Assembly: GCA_947628935.1 (NCBI GenBank) | Contig: CANRBT010000005.1 | Span: 1-36,169, forward strand | Source of the DNA: an uncultured Roseburia sp. | GTDB lineage: Bacteria; Bacillota; Clostridia; Lachnospirales; Lachnospiraceae | Direction: 5' to 3' | Length of the DNA stretch: 36,169 bases | In this document: piece after piece, positions 14,065 to 22,807 of the stretch | How the letters are laid out: each line of letters starts with the position of its first letter | Position numbering within the stretch: the stretch's first letter is position 1 | Translations under genes and position numbers: made by a program | The notes under the pieces: generated by a model | Told to the model about the DNA's origin: nothing | Databases searched by the model: none | Seen by the model: the letters and a program-made list of their open reading frames with translations, nothing else

Positions 14065-16725
14065 GTGGCTGAATTTACACCGATGATGCAGCAATATCTG
14101 CAGACCAAGGAGGAATACAAGGATTGCATCCTCTTTTACCGGCTGGGAGATTTTTATGAGATGTTTTTTGACGACGCGCTCCTGGTCTCCAAGGAGCTGG
14201 AGCTGACCCTGACCGGGAAGAGCTGCGGCGCCGAGGAGCGCGCCCCGATGTGCGGCGTGCCGTTTCACGCGGCGGAGGGCTATATCAACAAGCTGGTCGC
14301 CAACGGGCACAAGGTAGCGATCTGTGAACAGATGGAGGATCCCAAGCTTGCCAGAGGGCTGGTCAAGCGCGAGGTGATCCGCATCGTCACGCCGGGCACG
14401 AACTGCGACATGCAGGCGCTCGATGAGACAAAGAACAACTATCTGATGTGCATCGTCTATTTTGGCGACCGCTACGGCATTTCCATCGCGGATGTCTCCA
14501 CGGGGGATTTCTATGTGACCGAGGCGGATTCCGAGCGCAGGATGTGGGATGAGATTTACAAATTCTCCCCGACGGAGATCGTCTGCAACGAGAGCTTTTA
14601 CATGAGCGGCATTGACCTGGAAGAGATGCGCCATCGACTGAAGATTACAATTTATGCGCTCGACACCTGGTATTTTGGAGAGGAGCTTGCGGAGACGACG
14701 CTGAAGGAGCACTTTCATGTGAAAAGCATGACGGCGCTCGGCTTGTCGGATTACGACTGCGGACGCATCGCGGCAGGCGCCCTGCTGAAATATCTCTATG
14801 AGACGCAGAAGAACGGTTTGGATAACATTCTGGCGCTGCATCCTTACGCGATCGGCAAGTACATGATCATCGACAGCGCCACCAGACGGAATCTGGAGCT
14901 GGTCGAGACCATGCGGGAAAAACAGAAGCGCGGATCGCTGCTTGGGGTGCTCGACCGGACGAAGACCGCCATGGGGGCAAGGCTTTTGCGCACCTATGTG
15001 GAACAGCCGCTCATCGACCGGAAGGAGATCGAGCAGCGGCAGGAGGCGATCCGGGAGCTGAATGACCGGATCATCACGCGGGAGGAGCTGCGGGAATACT
15101 TAAATCCGATCTATGACCTGGAACGGCTCGTCACGCGTGTGACCTATCTCACGGCGAATCCGCGCGATCTGATCGCCTTCCGCAATTCGATCGAGATGCT
15201 GCCGCCGATCCGCGCGCTGCTGGGGGAATTTCACGGCGCGCTGCTCTCCGGCATTCTTGCGGACATCGACCCGCTGGAGGAGCTGTTTGCGCTGATCGAT
15301 TCCGCGATCATCGAGGACCCGCCTGTTTCCGTGCGGGACGGCGGTCTGATACGCGAGGGCTACAACGAGGAGGTCGACCGCTACCGGAACGCCAAGACAG
15401 AGGGAAAGACATGGCTTACGGAACTCGAGGCGAAGGAGCGGGAGAAGACGGGCATCAAGAACCTCAAGATCAAGTACAACAAGGTGTTCGGCTATTATCT
15501 GGAGGTGACCAACTCCTATAAGGACCTTGTCCCGGATTATTTTACGCGCAAACAGACGCTCGCCAATGCGGAGCGCTACATCACGCCGGAGTTAAAGGAG
15601 CTGGAGGACATGATCCTCGGAGCGGAGGACAAGCTGACGGCGCTGGAATACGATCTGTTCTGCGAGGTGCGCGCAAGGATCGCGGCGGAGGTGATGCGCA
15701 TCCAGAAAACGGCGAAGGCGGTCGCGGCGCTGGACGTGTTTGCCTCGCTCGCCGTCGTCGCGGAGCAGAACCGTTACTGTTGTCCGCTGATCCGCGAGGA
15801 CGGCGTCATCGACATCAAAAACGGCAGACACCCGGTCGTGGAAAAGATGATCCCAAACGATATGTTCATCGGGAACGATACCTATCTGGACAATGACAAA
15901 AACCGCATTTCGATCATTACCGGTCCCAATATGGCGGGGAAATCGACCTATATGCGGCAGACGGCGCTGATCGTTCTGATGGCTCAGATCGGCAGCTTTG
16001 TCCCGGCATCCTCCGCCGCCATCGGCATTGTGGACCGGATCTTCACGCGCGTGGGCGCCTCCGACGACCTCGCCAGCGGGCAGAGCACCTTTATGGTGGA
16101 GATGAACGAGGTCGCCAATATCCTTCGGAACGCGACGGCAAACTCCCTGCTCATCCTGGATGAGATCGGCCGCGGGACCAGCACCTACGACGGGCTCGGC
16201 ATCGCCTGGGCAGTGGTCGAACATATCAGCGATCCGAAGCTGCTCGGGGCAAAGACCCTGTTCGCCACGCATTATCACGAGCTGACGGAGCTGGAGGGAA
16301 AGCTCGACAGCGTAAACAATTACTGCATCGCGGTCAAGGAAAACGGCGACGACATCGTATTCCTCCGCAAGATCGTCAGGGGCGGCGCCGACAAGAGCTA
16401 CGGCATACAGGTCGCGAAGCTTGCCGGCATCCCGGATTCCGTCACGGCGCGCGCCAGGGAGATCGTGGAGGAGCTGAGCGCGAACGATATCGCAGACGCG
16501 GCGAAGAAACTGACGCCCGGGCCGAAGGCGGAGGAGACCCGTTCCACCGGGAGGAAAAAGCGGCTTGACGAGGTCGATCAGCTGCAGATGTCTCTGTTCG
16601 ATACGGGAACGGACGAGGAGATCCTTACGGAGCTCCGCGACACGGATCTTGGCAATCTGACGCCGATCGAGGCGCTGAACAAGCTGTATGAGCTGCAGAA
16701 CAGGCTAACATGCCGCTGGAGGTAG
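14065..16725 (+). CDS. mutS: DNA mismatch repair protein MutS
   Basis: 886 residues. The mismatch-contacting F-Y-E motif is at 30-32 (LGDFYEMFF), Walker A GPNMAGKST at 620-628, and Walker B LILDEIGRGTST about 75 residues later. The C-terminal region ends with a dimerisation-type segment (LTPIEALNKLYELQNRL). MutS dimers recognise mismatches and recruit MutL in an ATP-dependent way. The start codon is GTG with GAGGAGAG about 6 nt upstream. mutL begins 3 nt after the stop, so the two are cotranscribed. It is full length with no disrupted motifs. Confidence 0.98.
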   Translation: MAEFTPMMQQYLQTKEEYKDCILFYRLGDFYEMFFDDALLVSKELELTLTGKSCGAEERAPMCGVPFHAAEGYINKLVANGHKVAICEQMEDPKLARGLVKREVIRIVTPGTNCDMQALDETKNNYLMCIVYFGDRYGISIADVSTGDFYVTEADSERRMWDEIYKFSPTEIVCNESFYMSGIDLEEMRHRLKITIYALDTWYFGEELAETTLKEHFHVKSMTALGLSDYDCGRIAAGALLKYLYETQKNGLDNILALHPYAIGKYMIIDSATRRNLELVETMREKQKRGSLLGVLDRTKTAMGARLLRTYVEQPLIDRKEIEQRQEAIRELNDRIITREELREYLNPIYDLERLVTRVTYLTANPRDLIAFRNSIEMLPPIRALLGEFHGALLSGILADIDPLEELFALIDSAIIEDPPVSVRDGGLIREGYNEEVDRYRNAKTEGKTWLTELEAKEREKTGIKNLKIKYNKVFGYYLEVTNSYKDLVPDYFTRKQTLANAERYITPELKELEDMILGAEDKLTALEYDLFCEVRARIAAEVMRIQKTAKAVAALDVFASLAVVAEQNRYCCPLIREDGVIDIKNGRHPVVEKMIPNDMFIGNDTYLDNDKNRISIITGPNMAGKSTYMRQTALIVLMAQIGSFVPASSAAIGIVDRIFTRVGASDDLASGQSTFMVEMNEVANILRNATANSLLILDEIGRGTSTYDGLGIAWAVVEHISDPKLLGAKTLFATHYHELTELEGKLDSVNNYCIAVKENGDDIVFLRKIVRGGADKSYGIQVAKLAGIPDSVTARAREIVEELSANDIADAAKKLTPGPKAEETRSTGRKKRLDEVDQLQMSLFDTGTDEEILTELRDTDLGNLTPIEALNKLYELQNRLTCRWR

Positions 16726-16728
16726 GAC

Positions 16729-18669
16729 ATGCCCGAAATTACATTGTTGAGTCAGGAAACCATTGACAAGATCGCGGCAGGGGAAGTCGTCGAGCGTCCG
16801 TCCTCCGTCGTGAAGGAGCTGGTGGAGAACGCGATCGATGCGCAGGCGACCGCGATCACAGTGGAGATCAAGGAGGGCGGCATCTCCCTGATCCGGATTA
16901 CGGACAACGGCTGCGGCATCGCGCACGAGCAGGTGCCGTTAGCGTTTCTGAGACATTCCACCAGCAAGATACGGAGCGCGGAGGATCTCCTTTCCGTCCG
17001 TTCCCTGGGCTTTCGCGGAGAAGCGCTCTCGAGCATTGCCGCCGTCTCCCAGGTGGAGCTGATCACCAAGGAGGTTTCTGCCGTTACCGGTACGCGCTAT
17101 GTCGTGGAGGGCTCGAAGGAAAAAGAATATGAGGAGATCGGCGCACCGGACGGCACGACGTTCCTTGTGCGCAACCTCTTTTACAATGTTCCCGCGCGAC
17201 GCAAATTTTTAAAGACGGCGCAGACGGAGGGCGGCTATATCGCAGACCTGGTGGAGCGGCTTGCCCTGTCGCACCCCAACGTCTCCTTCAAATTCATCAG
17301 CAACGGGCAGACGAAGCTGCACACCTCGGGCAGCTCCAACGAAAAGGATATGATCTACCACATCTATGGCAGAGATATCACTGCGGCACTGATTCCCATT
17401 GACACCGGGACGGAGCTGTTCTCGATCCGCGGCTTTCTCGGAAAACCCGTGATCTCACGCGGGAACCGGAATTATGAGAATTATTTTGTCAACGGGCGTT
17501 ATATCAGAAGCTCACTGATCGCAAAGGCGATCGAGGAAGCCTATAAGGGGCTCATCATGCAGCGCCAATATCCGTTCTGCGTGTTGTATGTCACGGTCGA
17601 TGCGGCATTGCTGGACGTCAATGTCCATCCGACGAAAATGGAGCTCCGCTTTTCCGACAACGAAGCCTTTTATCGGTCGTTATACGACGTCCTGCGAAAG
17701 ACGCTGACCCATCGGGAGTATATCCCGGAGGTTCCCGCGGGGGAAGAAAAAAAGCAGTCTCGTCCGCCCGTCTCCCCCCAGGCGCCGGAGCCCTTTGAAC
17801 AGCGGCGGATCCAAAACCTGCGCAGCGCTGTGGCGGCGGACAGCCCCTATGAGCCCAGATACTCCCAAAGCGAGCCCTCCAACCTGAACGTGTTTGAAAA
17901 GCTGCTCGCCCGCAGCGAACCGGCGCCCGCCGGACAAACACAGAAAGCCGATGCCGTGCGGGAGGCAGGCTCCTACAAAGCGAAGGAGCTCCCCGGCGGT
18001 CAACAGGAACTCCCCGGCGGTCAACAGGAGCTCCCCGGCGGCCAACAGGAGCTTTTCCATACGGAAAGCGGCTTTCTCACCCCGGAGGCTGTCAAAAAGC
18101 GCCGCATCATCGGTCAGCTTTTCGACACCTACTGGCTGATCGAATACGGGGATAAACTTTTTATCGTAGACCAGCACGCAGCGCATGAAAAAGTCCTCTA
18201 TGAGCGGACGATGGAGCGCGTGAAAAACAGACGGTTCGATTCCCAAAACATCAGCCCGCCCGCCGTGCTGACCTTAAGTCCGCAGGAACAGGAAACGCTG
18301 GAACGCTGCCGGGAGCAGATCGAGCAGTTCGGCTATGAGATCGAGCCGTTTGGCGGCAGGGAATACGCCGTCACAGCCGCTCCGGCAGACTTTGAATCCA
18401 TTGACAAGGGAAGCATGCTCCTGGAACTCCTCGACGATCTGGCAGGCTTCGGGCAGGAGCGCACACCGGAGCTGATCCTGGAAAAGATCGCTTCCATGTC
18501 CTGTAAGGCTGCCGTCAAGGGCGGGAACCGTTTGAGCCGTCAGGAGGCGGAGCATCTTCTCAACGAGCTGCTCGACCTGGAAGACCCGTATCACTGTCCG
18601 CATGGAAGACCGACGATCATATCCATGAGCAGATATGAGATCGAAAAGAAATTCAAACGGATCATTTAG
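16729..18669 (+). CDS. mutL: DNA mismatch repair endonuclease MutL
   Basis: 646 residues. The N-terminal GHKL ATPase has ELVENAID (N34) and DNGCGI motifs and the GFRGEALSSI loop. The C-terminal domain carries the nicking-endonuclease motif DQHAAHEKVLYE (481-492), plus SCKAAVK and CPHGRPT, so this is the self-nicking MutL of bacteria without MutH. The linker between domains (about 350-445) is poorly conserved and contains three tandem ELPGGQQ units at 420-440. It follows mutS by 3 nt and precedes miaA by 11 nt. Confidence 0.98.
   Translation: MPEITLLSQETIDKIAAGEVVERPSSVVKELVENAIDAQATAITVEIKEGGISLIRITDNGCGIAHEQVPLAFLRHSTSKIRSAEDLLSVRSLGFRGEALSSIAAVSQVELITKEVSAVTGTRYVVEGSKEKEYEEIGAPDGTTFLVRNLFYNVPARRKFLKTAQTEGGYIADLVERLALSHPNVSFKFISNGQTKLHTSGSSNEKDMIYHIYGRDITAALIPIDTGTELFSIRGFLGKPVISRGNRNYENYFVNGRYIRSSLIAKAIEEAYKGLIMQRQYPFCVLYVTVDAALLDVNVHPTKMELRFSDNEAFYRSLYDVLRKTLTHREYIPEVPAGEEKKQSRPPVSPQAPEPFEQRRIQNLRSAVAADSPYEPRYSQSEPSNLNVFEKLLARSEPAPAGQTQKADAVREAGSYKAKELPGGQQELPGGQQELPGGQQELFHTESGFLTPEAVKKRRIIGQLFDTYWLIEYGDKLFIVDQHAAHEKVLYERTMERVKNRRFDSQNISPPAVLTLSPQEQETLERCREQIEQFGYEIEPFGGREYAVTAAPADFESIDKGSMLLELLDDLAGFGQERTPELILEKIASMSCKAAVKGGNRLSRQEAEHLLNELLDLEDPYHCPHGRPTIISMSRYEIEKKFKRII
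17986..18048 (+). repeat. Three tandem 21-bp units inside mutL
   Basis: Three adjacent 21-bp copies (start gagctccccggc) encode ELPGGQQ three times; copies 2 and 3 each differ from copy 1 by one base, both silent. A partial fourth unit begins with gagctt. The copies are in frame and lie in the flexible linker, so gain or loss of a unit would keep the reading frame. Confidence 0.93.
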
Positions 18670-18680
18670 AGGATAAGACC

Positions 18681-19649
18681 ATGGAACAAAGACCACTTGT
18701 CATACTGACCGGTCCCACAGCAGTCGGGAAGAGCGCTCTTGCCGTCCTGCTTGCCAGGCGTACCGGCGGCGCCGTCCTGTCGGCCGATTCCATGCAGGTA
18801 TACCGGCATATGGACATCGGTTCGGCCAAGCTCTCACAGGAGGAGATGCAGGGCGTACCGCATTATCTGATCGACGAGCTGGAGCCGTCGGAGGAGTTTC
18901 ATGTCGTGCGGTTTGTGAAACTGGCAAAAAAATATCTGGAAGCGATCTATGCGAAGGGACAGCTTCCGATCGTCGTCGGCGGCACGGGCTTTTACATACA
19001 GGCATTGCTCTATGACATCGATTTTACGGAGCAGACAGGGGATGCCGCATACCGCGGGGAACTTGCCGCGCTTGCCGCAGAGCGCGGAGCCGAAGCCCTT
19101 CACGCGATGCTCGAAAAGGTCGATCCCGCGGCGGCGGAGGCGATCCACCCGCACAACCAGAAACGCCTGATCCGCGCGCTGGAATTTTATCATCTGTCCG
19201 GAAGGCGGATCTCGGAACACAACGCGGCGGAACGGCAGAGGCAGTCGCCCTACAATTTCGCGTATTTCGTGCTGAACGACGACAGGGAACGGCTCTATGA
19301 AAAGATCGACCGGCGCGTGGACGCGATGCTTCAACAGGGGCTGCTCGCGGAGGTGCGCGGCTTAAGGGAGATGGGCTGTACGGCGGATTCCGTGTCCATG
19401 CAGGGGCTGGGCTACAAGGAGCTGCTGCGGTATCTGGACGGAGCGTATTCCCTGGAGGAAGCCGTCCGCATCATCAAACGCGATACCAGACATTTTGCAA
19501 AACGCCAGTTGACCTGGTTCCGCCGCGAGCGCGACGTCATCTGGCTGGAAAAAGAATCATTTGAATACGACGAAGAGCGGATAGTTGCCGAAATGCTGCG
19601 CATTCTAAGGAGTAAGGGCATTTTATCCGCAGAGGAGAAGGTGCGATGA
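18681..19649 (+). CDS. miaA: tRNA dimethylallyltransferase MiaA
   Basis: Transfers the dimethylallyl group from DMAPP to A37 of tRNAs that read codons starting with U. 322 residues, typical length. The P-loop GPTAVGKS is at 11-18, followed by the DSMQVYRHMDIGSAK signature, VGGTGFYIQALL, and the C-terminal tRNA-binding TRHFAKRQLTWFR. It follows mutL by 11 nt and overlaps the next gene by 4 nt (ATGA), so it is part of the same operon. hfq, a common downstream neighbour elsewhere, is absent. Confidence 0.97.
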   Translation: MEQRPLVILTGPTAVGKSALAVLLARRTGGAVLSADSMQVYRHMDIGSAKLSQEEMQGVPHYLIDELEPSEEFHVVRFVKLAKKYLEAIYAKGQLPIVVGGTGFYIQALLYDIDFTEQTGDAAYRGELAALAAERGAEALHAMLEKVDPAAAEAIHPHNQKRLIRALEFYHLSGRRISEHNAAERQRQSPYNFAYFVLNDDRERLYEKIDRRVDAMLQQGLLAEVRGLREMGCTADSVSMQGLGYKELLRYLDGAYSLEEAVRIIKRDTRHFAKRQLTWFRRERDVIWLEKESFEYDEERIVAEMLRILRSKGILSAEEKVR

Positions 19650-20941
19650 GCGATCGAATACAGGAACAATACGAACGTCTGGGGATCTCCAGAAGCATTT
19701 ACGAGTACGGCGCCAAAATCGAGCGGGAGCTTTCGGAGCGTTTTCTGGAAATTGACAGGATCGCGGAGTTCAACCAGTTAAAGGTGATCCGCGCCATGCA
19801 GGTCCACAGGGTCAGCGCGGAATGCTTTAACGGCAGCTCCGGCTATGGCTACAACGATATCGGACGCGAGACCCTGGAGCGCGTCTATGCGGAATGCTTC
19901 TGCGGGGAGGACGCGCTGGTGCGGCCGCAGATCACCTGCGGCACACACGCGCTGGCGCTTGCCCTGATGTCCAACCTTCGGCCGGGGGACGAGCTGCTCT
20001 CGCCCGTCGGGAAGCCCTACGACACGCTGGAGGAGGTCATCGGCATACGCCCGTCGAGAGGATCGCTCGCCGAATACGGCGTCACCTACCGGCAGGTGGA
20101 CCTGTTGCCTGACGGCTCGTTTGATTATGAGCAGATCCGAAAAGCGCTCAACGACCGCACAAAACTTGTGACCATCCAGCGCTCAAAGGGATATGCGACC
20201 AGAAAGACGCTTTCCGTCGCACGCATCGGAGAGCTGATCTCATTCATCAAAGGGATCCGCCCGGACGTGCTCTGTATGGTAGACAACTGCTACGGCGAGT
20301 TCGTGGAGGAACGGGAGCCCCTGGAGGTCGGCGCCGACATGATCGTCGGCTCCCTCATCAAAAATCCGGGCGGCGGTCTCGCCCCTGCCGGGGGCTATAT
20401 CGCAGGGAAGCGGGAGTGCGTGGAGAACGCCGCCTGCCGGCTGACCTCCCCGGGACTGGGCAAGGAGGTCGGCGCTTCGCTCGGGATAATGCAGTCCTTT
20501 TACCAGGGACTGTTCCTCGCCCCGACCGTGGTGGCGGGAGCGCTCAAGGGCGCCGTCTTTGCCGCGAACCTCTACGAACGGCTGGGGTTTGAAGTCATAC
20601 CGGACGGAAGCGAAAGCCGGCACGATATCATCCAGGCTGTGTCCTTCCATGATCCGGACGCGCTGATCGCGTTCTGCGAGGGCATCCAGTCTGCAGCCCC
20701 CGTGGACAGCTATGTAACGCCGGAGCCGTGGGCAATGCCCGGCTACGACAGCGATGTGATCATGGCGGCGGGCGCCTTTGTGCAGGGCTCCTCGATCGAG
20801 CTGAGCGCGGACGGTCCCTTAAAGCCTCCGTATGCCGTCTATTTTCAGGGAGGGCTGACCTGGTACCACGCGAAGCTGGGCATTTTGAAATCTTTACAAA
20901 AACTTCATGAACGAGAACTTGTGAATATGGATCTCTTATGA
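19646..20941 (+). CDS. YnbB-type PLP-dependent lyase-like protein (aluminium-resistance family)
   Basis: 431 residues of the COG4100 family, annotated as aluminium-resistance or methionine gamma-lyase family protein and related to the Cys/Met-metabolism PLP enzymes. QITCGTHALALAL is the cofactor phosphate-binding region, and IVGSLIKNPGGG holds the likely PLP lysine, K239. The family is found next to miaA or glnA in many Firmicutes, including Bacillus ynbB, but its substrate is not established. Its start overlaps the miaA stop as ATGA. A promoter for radC lies at its very 3' end. Confidence 0.9.
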   Translation: MSDRIQEQYERLGISRSIYEYGAKIERELSERFLEIDRIAEFNQLKVIRAMQVHRVSAECFNGSSGYGYNDIGRETLERVYAECFCGEDALVRPQITCGTHALALALMSNLRPGDELLSPVGKPYDTLEEVIGIRPSRGSLAEYGVTYRQVDLLPDGSFDYEQIRKALNDRTKLVTIQRSKGYATRKTLSVARIGELISFIKGIRPDVLCMVDNCYGEFVEEREPLEVGADMIVGSLIKNPGGGLAPAGGYIAGKRECVENAACRLTSPGLGKEVGASLGIMQSFYQGLFLAPTVVAGALKGAVFAANLYERLGFEVIPDGSESRHDIIQAVSFHDPDALIAFCEGIQSAAPVDSYVTPEPWAMPGYDSDVIMAAGAFVQGSSIELSADGPLKPPYAVYFQGGLTWYHAKLGILKSLQKLHERELVNMDLL

Positions 20942-20947
20942 TACAAT
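20919..20947 (+). promoter_or_regulatory. Promoter P1 upstream of radC
   Basis: TTGTGA (20919-20924), a 17-nt spacer, and TACAAT (20942-20947) with a TGA extension. It overlaps the last codons of the preceding gene and would give a transcript start near 20954, about 70 nt before radC. Confidence 0.65.
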
Positions 20948-20961
20948 ATGATGTAGGTCTT

Positions 20962-20990
20962 TTGTGTCAAAAGGGTTGACATAATATTAT
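20962..20990 (+). promoter_or_regulatory. Promoter P2 with embedded inverted repeat (possible operator)
   Basis: TTGTGT (20962-20967), a 17-nt spacer and TATTAT (20985-20990) form a second weaker promoter. The -35 and spacer are covered by an inverted repeat, TTGTGTCAA-AAGGG-TTGACATAA (20962-20984), with one mismatch in 9-bp arms. A repressor bound here would block P2 and obstruct P1 transcripts. It does not match the Firmicute LexA box (CGAAC-N4-GTTCG type). Confidence 0.5.
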
Positions 20991-21025
20991 GATCCTCATA
21001 CTTCCGGGGAGAGCAAAGGAAAGGT

Positions 21026-21736
21026 ATGAGACCAACTACAACAACGATGAAACAATTGCCGGATTCGGAACGACCCTATGAAAAGTTCCTGAATTACGGC
21101 GCGGCGTCCTTAAGTGATGCGGAGCTTTTGGCAGTGATCATACGATCCGGGACGCAGGGCAGGAAGGCGATCGAGATCGCGCAGGATTTTCTCGGTCTGG
21201 GCGGGCGCAATCTGTTGAACCTCTACGAGATACCGTTGGAGGAGATGCAGCATATCGGCGGCATCGGGAAGGTACGGGCGATCCAGTTGAAATGCGTTGC
21301 GGAGCTGTCCAGACGGATCGCGGAGACATCCCGCAGGGAACGGCTCTGTCTCGACCGGCCGCAGACGATCGCAGACTACTGTATGGAGCGCATGCGGCAC
21401 GAGGAGCAGGAGAGGCTCTCGGCGCTGTTCTTTGACGCGAAGTGCCATCTGCTGGGAGACGTCCTGCTGTCGGTCGGAAGCGCGACCGCGACCTTCGTGT
21501 CACCGCGTGAGATCTTTCTCGCCGCGTTCCGCCACAAGGCGGTCCAGCTTGTGCTGATACACAATCATCCGAGCGGGGATCCCGTCCCTTCTTTTCAGGA
21601 TGACGAGGTGACAAAGAGAGTGCTGGAATGCGGGAAGCTGCTGAATATCCCGCTGATCGACCACATTGTGGTCGGAGACCGCTCCTATTACAGCTATCGT
21701 GAGCACAGAAGAATCATAAAAGGGAGAGAACTATGA
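21026..21736 (+). CDS. radC: RadC family protein (JAB/MPN domain)
   Basis: 236 residues. The N-terminal part has a helix-hairpin-helix-like region (HIGGIGKVRAIQLK); the C-terminal JAB/MPN metalloprotease-like domain has the metal-site pattern H179-x-H181 in HNHPSGDPVPSFQDD. Despite its name, a direct repair role is doubtful and the biochemical function of RadC is not settled. AAAGGAAAGG precedes the ATG. It overlaps mreB by 4 nt; radC-mreBCD-min is a conserved order in Firmicutes. Confidence 0.94.
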   Translation: MRPTTTTMKQLPDSERPYEKFLNYGAASLSDAELLAVIIRSGTQGRKAIEIAQDFLGLGGRNLLNLYEIPLEEMQHIGGIGKVRAIQLKCVAELSRRIAETSRRERLCLDRPQTIADYCMERMRHEEQERLSALFFDAKCHLLGDVLLSVGSATATFVSPREIFLAAFRHKAVQLVLIHNHPSGDPVPSFQDDEVTKRVLECGKLLNIPLIDHIVVGDRSYYSYREHRRIIKGREL

Positions 21737-22749
21737 CGAACAACGTATACGGGATTGACCTTGGCACCTGCAACATGAAGATCTATTGCAAGGCGACCAA
21801 CAAGATTTTGAACGAGAAAAACACGATTGCCCTGGTCAACAAGGATCAGATCTATGCGTACGGAGACGCCGCATATGCCATGTATGAGAAAGCGCCGGAG
21901 ACGATCCAGGTGACCTTCCCGGTCGTGGGGGGCGTGATCGCTGACTTTAACAATCTGCAGACGATGCTCCAGACGTTTCTCGAGAAAAATGCAAAGGGAA
22001 AGCTGCGCGGCGCCGAATTTATCGTCGCAGTCCCGACAGACATCACAGAGGTGGAGAAAAAGGCGTTTTTCGATATGTTCTACAAAAGCAAATTAAAGCC
22101 CAAGAGCGTCCTGCTCTGCGAAAAGCCGATCGCGGATGCCGTCGGGCTCGGGCTCGACGTCAACGACCCGACCGGGATCATGATCGTGGATATCGGCGCA
22201 GATACAACGGAGATCTCTGTGATCTCCCTGGGCGGACTGGTCTTAAGCGACCTGCTCCACTCCGGCGGGAACAAGATCGACGAATCCATCATCACCTATG
22301 TGAAGCGCAAGTACAATCTCGTCATCGGGCAAAAGACGGCCCAGAGCTTAAAGGAACAGCTCGGATCCGGCGTGTCCGGCAATTCCGATACGATGACGAT
22401 CGTCGGCCGCGATGTCGTCAGCGGACTCCCGATCGAGATGGAGCTGAAAGGCTCCGTCGTATACGAGGCGATCAAGGACAACCTCAACAGCATCTGCAAC
22501 TCCATCAAGATGATCCTGGAAAAGACACCGCCGGAGCTGGCAAAGGATATCATCCATTCCGGCATCTATATCACGGGAGGGAGCTCGCAGATCCACGATA
22601 TCGACCAGTTGTTCCACCAGATCACAGGCATCGACATCAATACCTGCGAGGAGCCGGAGGAGTGCGTGGTGCGGGGTCTGGTCAAGATCGTTTCCGACAG
22701 CAAGTTCAAGCATCTGGCATTCAGCATGAAGAGCAAGATCTTAATTTAG
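21733..22749 (+). CDS. mreB: MreB-like actin-family rod-shape protein (divergent)
   Basis: 338 residues of the actin/Hsp70 ATPase fold. The order of motifs is that of MreB: YGIDLGTCN (phosphate 1), GVIADFNNLQTML, VPTDITEVEKKAF, then DIGADTTEISVISLGG (phosphate 2, D153) and ITGGSSQI (adenosine). Several depart from the usual forms (DLGTAN, DIGGGTTE, TGGGALL). Position before mreC and mreD supports a cytoskeletal role in directing lateral-wall synthesis. Its start overlaps the radC stop by 4 nt. A paralogue such as Mbl or MreBH, or a lineage-specific MreB, would all fit. Confidence 0.88.
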   Translation: MTNNVYGIDLGTCNMKIYCKATNKILNEKNTIALVNKDQIYAYGDAAYAMYEKAPETIQVTFPVVGGVIADFNNLQTMLQTFLEKNAKGKLRGAEFIVAVPTDITEVEKKAFFDMFYKSKLKPKSVLLCEKPIADAVGLGLDVNDPTGIMIVDIGADTTEISVISLGGLVLSDLLHSGGNKIDESIITYVKRKYNLVIGQKTAQSLKEQLGSGVSGNSDTMTIVGRDVVSGLPIEMELKGSVVYEAIKDNLNSICNSIKMILEKTPPELAKDIIHSGIYITGGSSQIHDIDQLFHQITGIDINTCEEPEECVVRGLVKIVSDSKFKHLAFSMKSKILI

Positions 22750-22758
22750 GCAATGACA

Positions 22759-22790
22759 GGATGCCGCGGGGGCGTATCTCTGCGGCATCC
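22759..22790 (+). other. Hairpin between mreB and mreC
   Basis: A perfect 9-bp inverted repeat (GGATGCCGC / GCGGCATCC) with a 14-nt loop fills the gap between mreB and mreC. There is no T run, so it is not a standard terminator. It ends 1 nt before the GGAGG ribosome binding site of mreC, where it could affect mRNA processing or mreC translation. Confidence 0.6.
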
Positions 22791-22807
22791 CGGAGGATGA
22801 ACCAACC

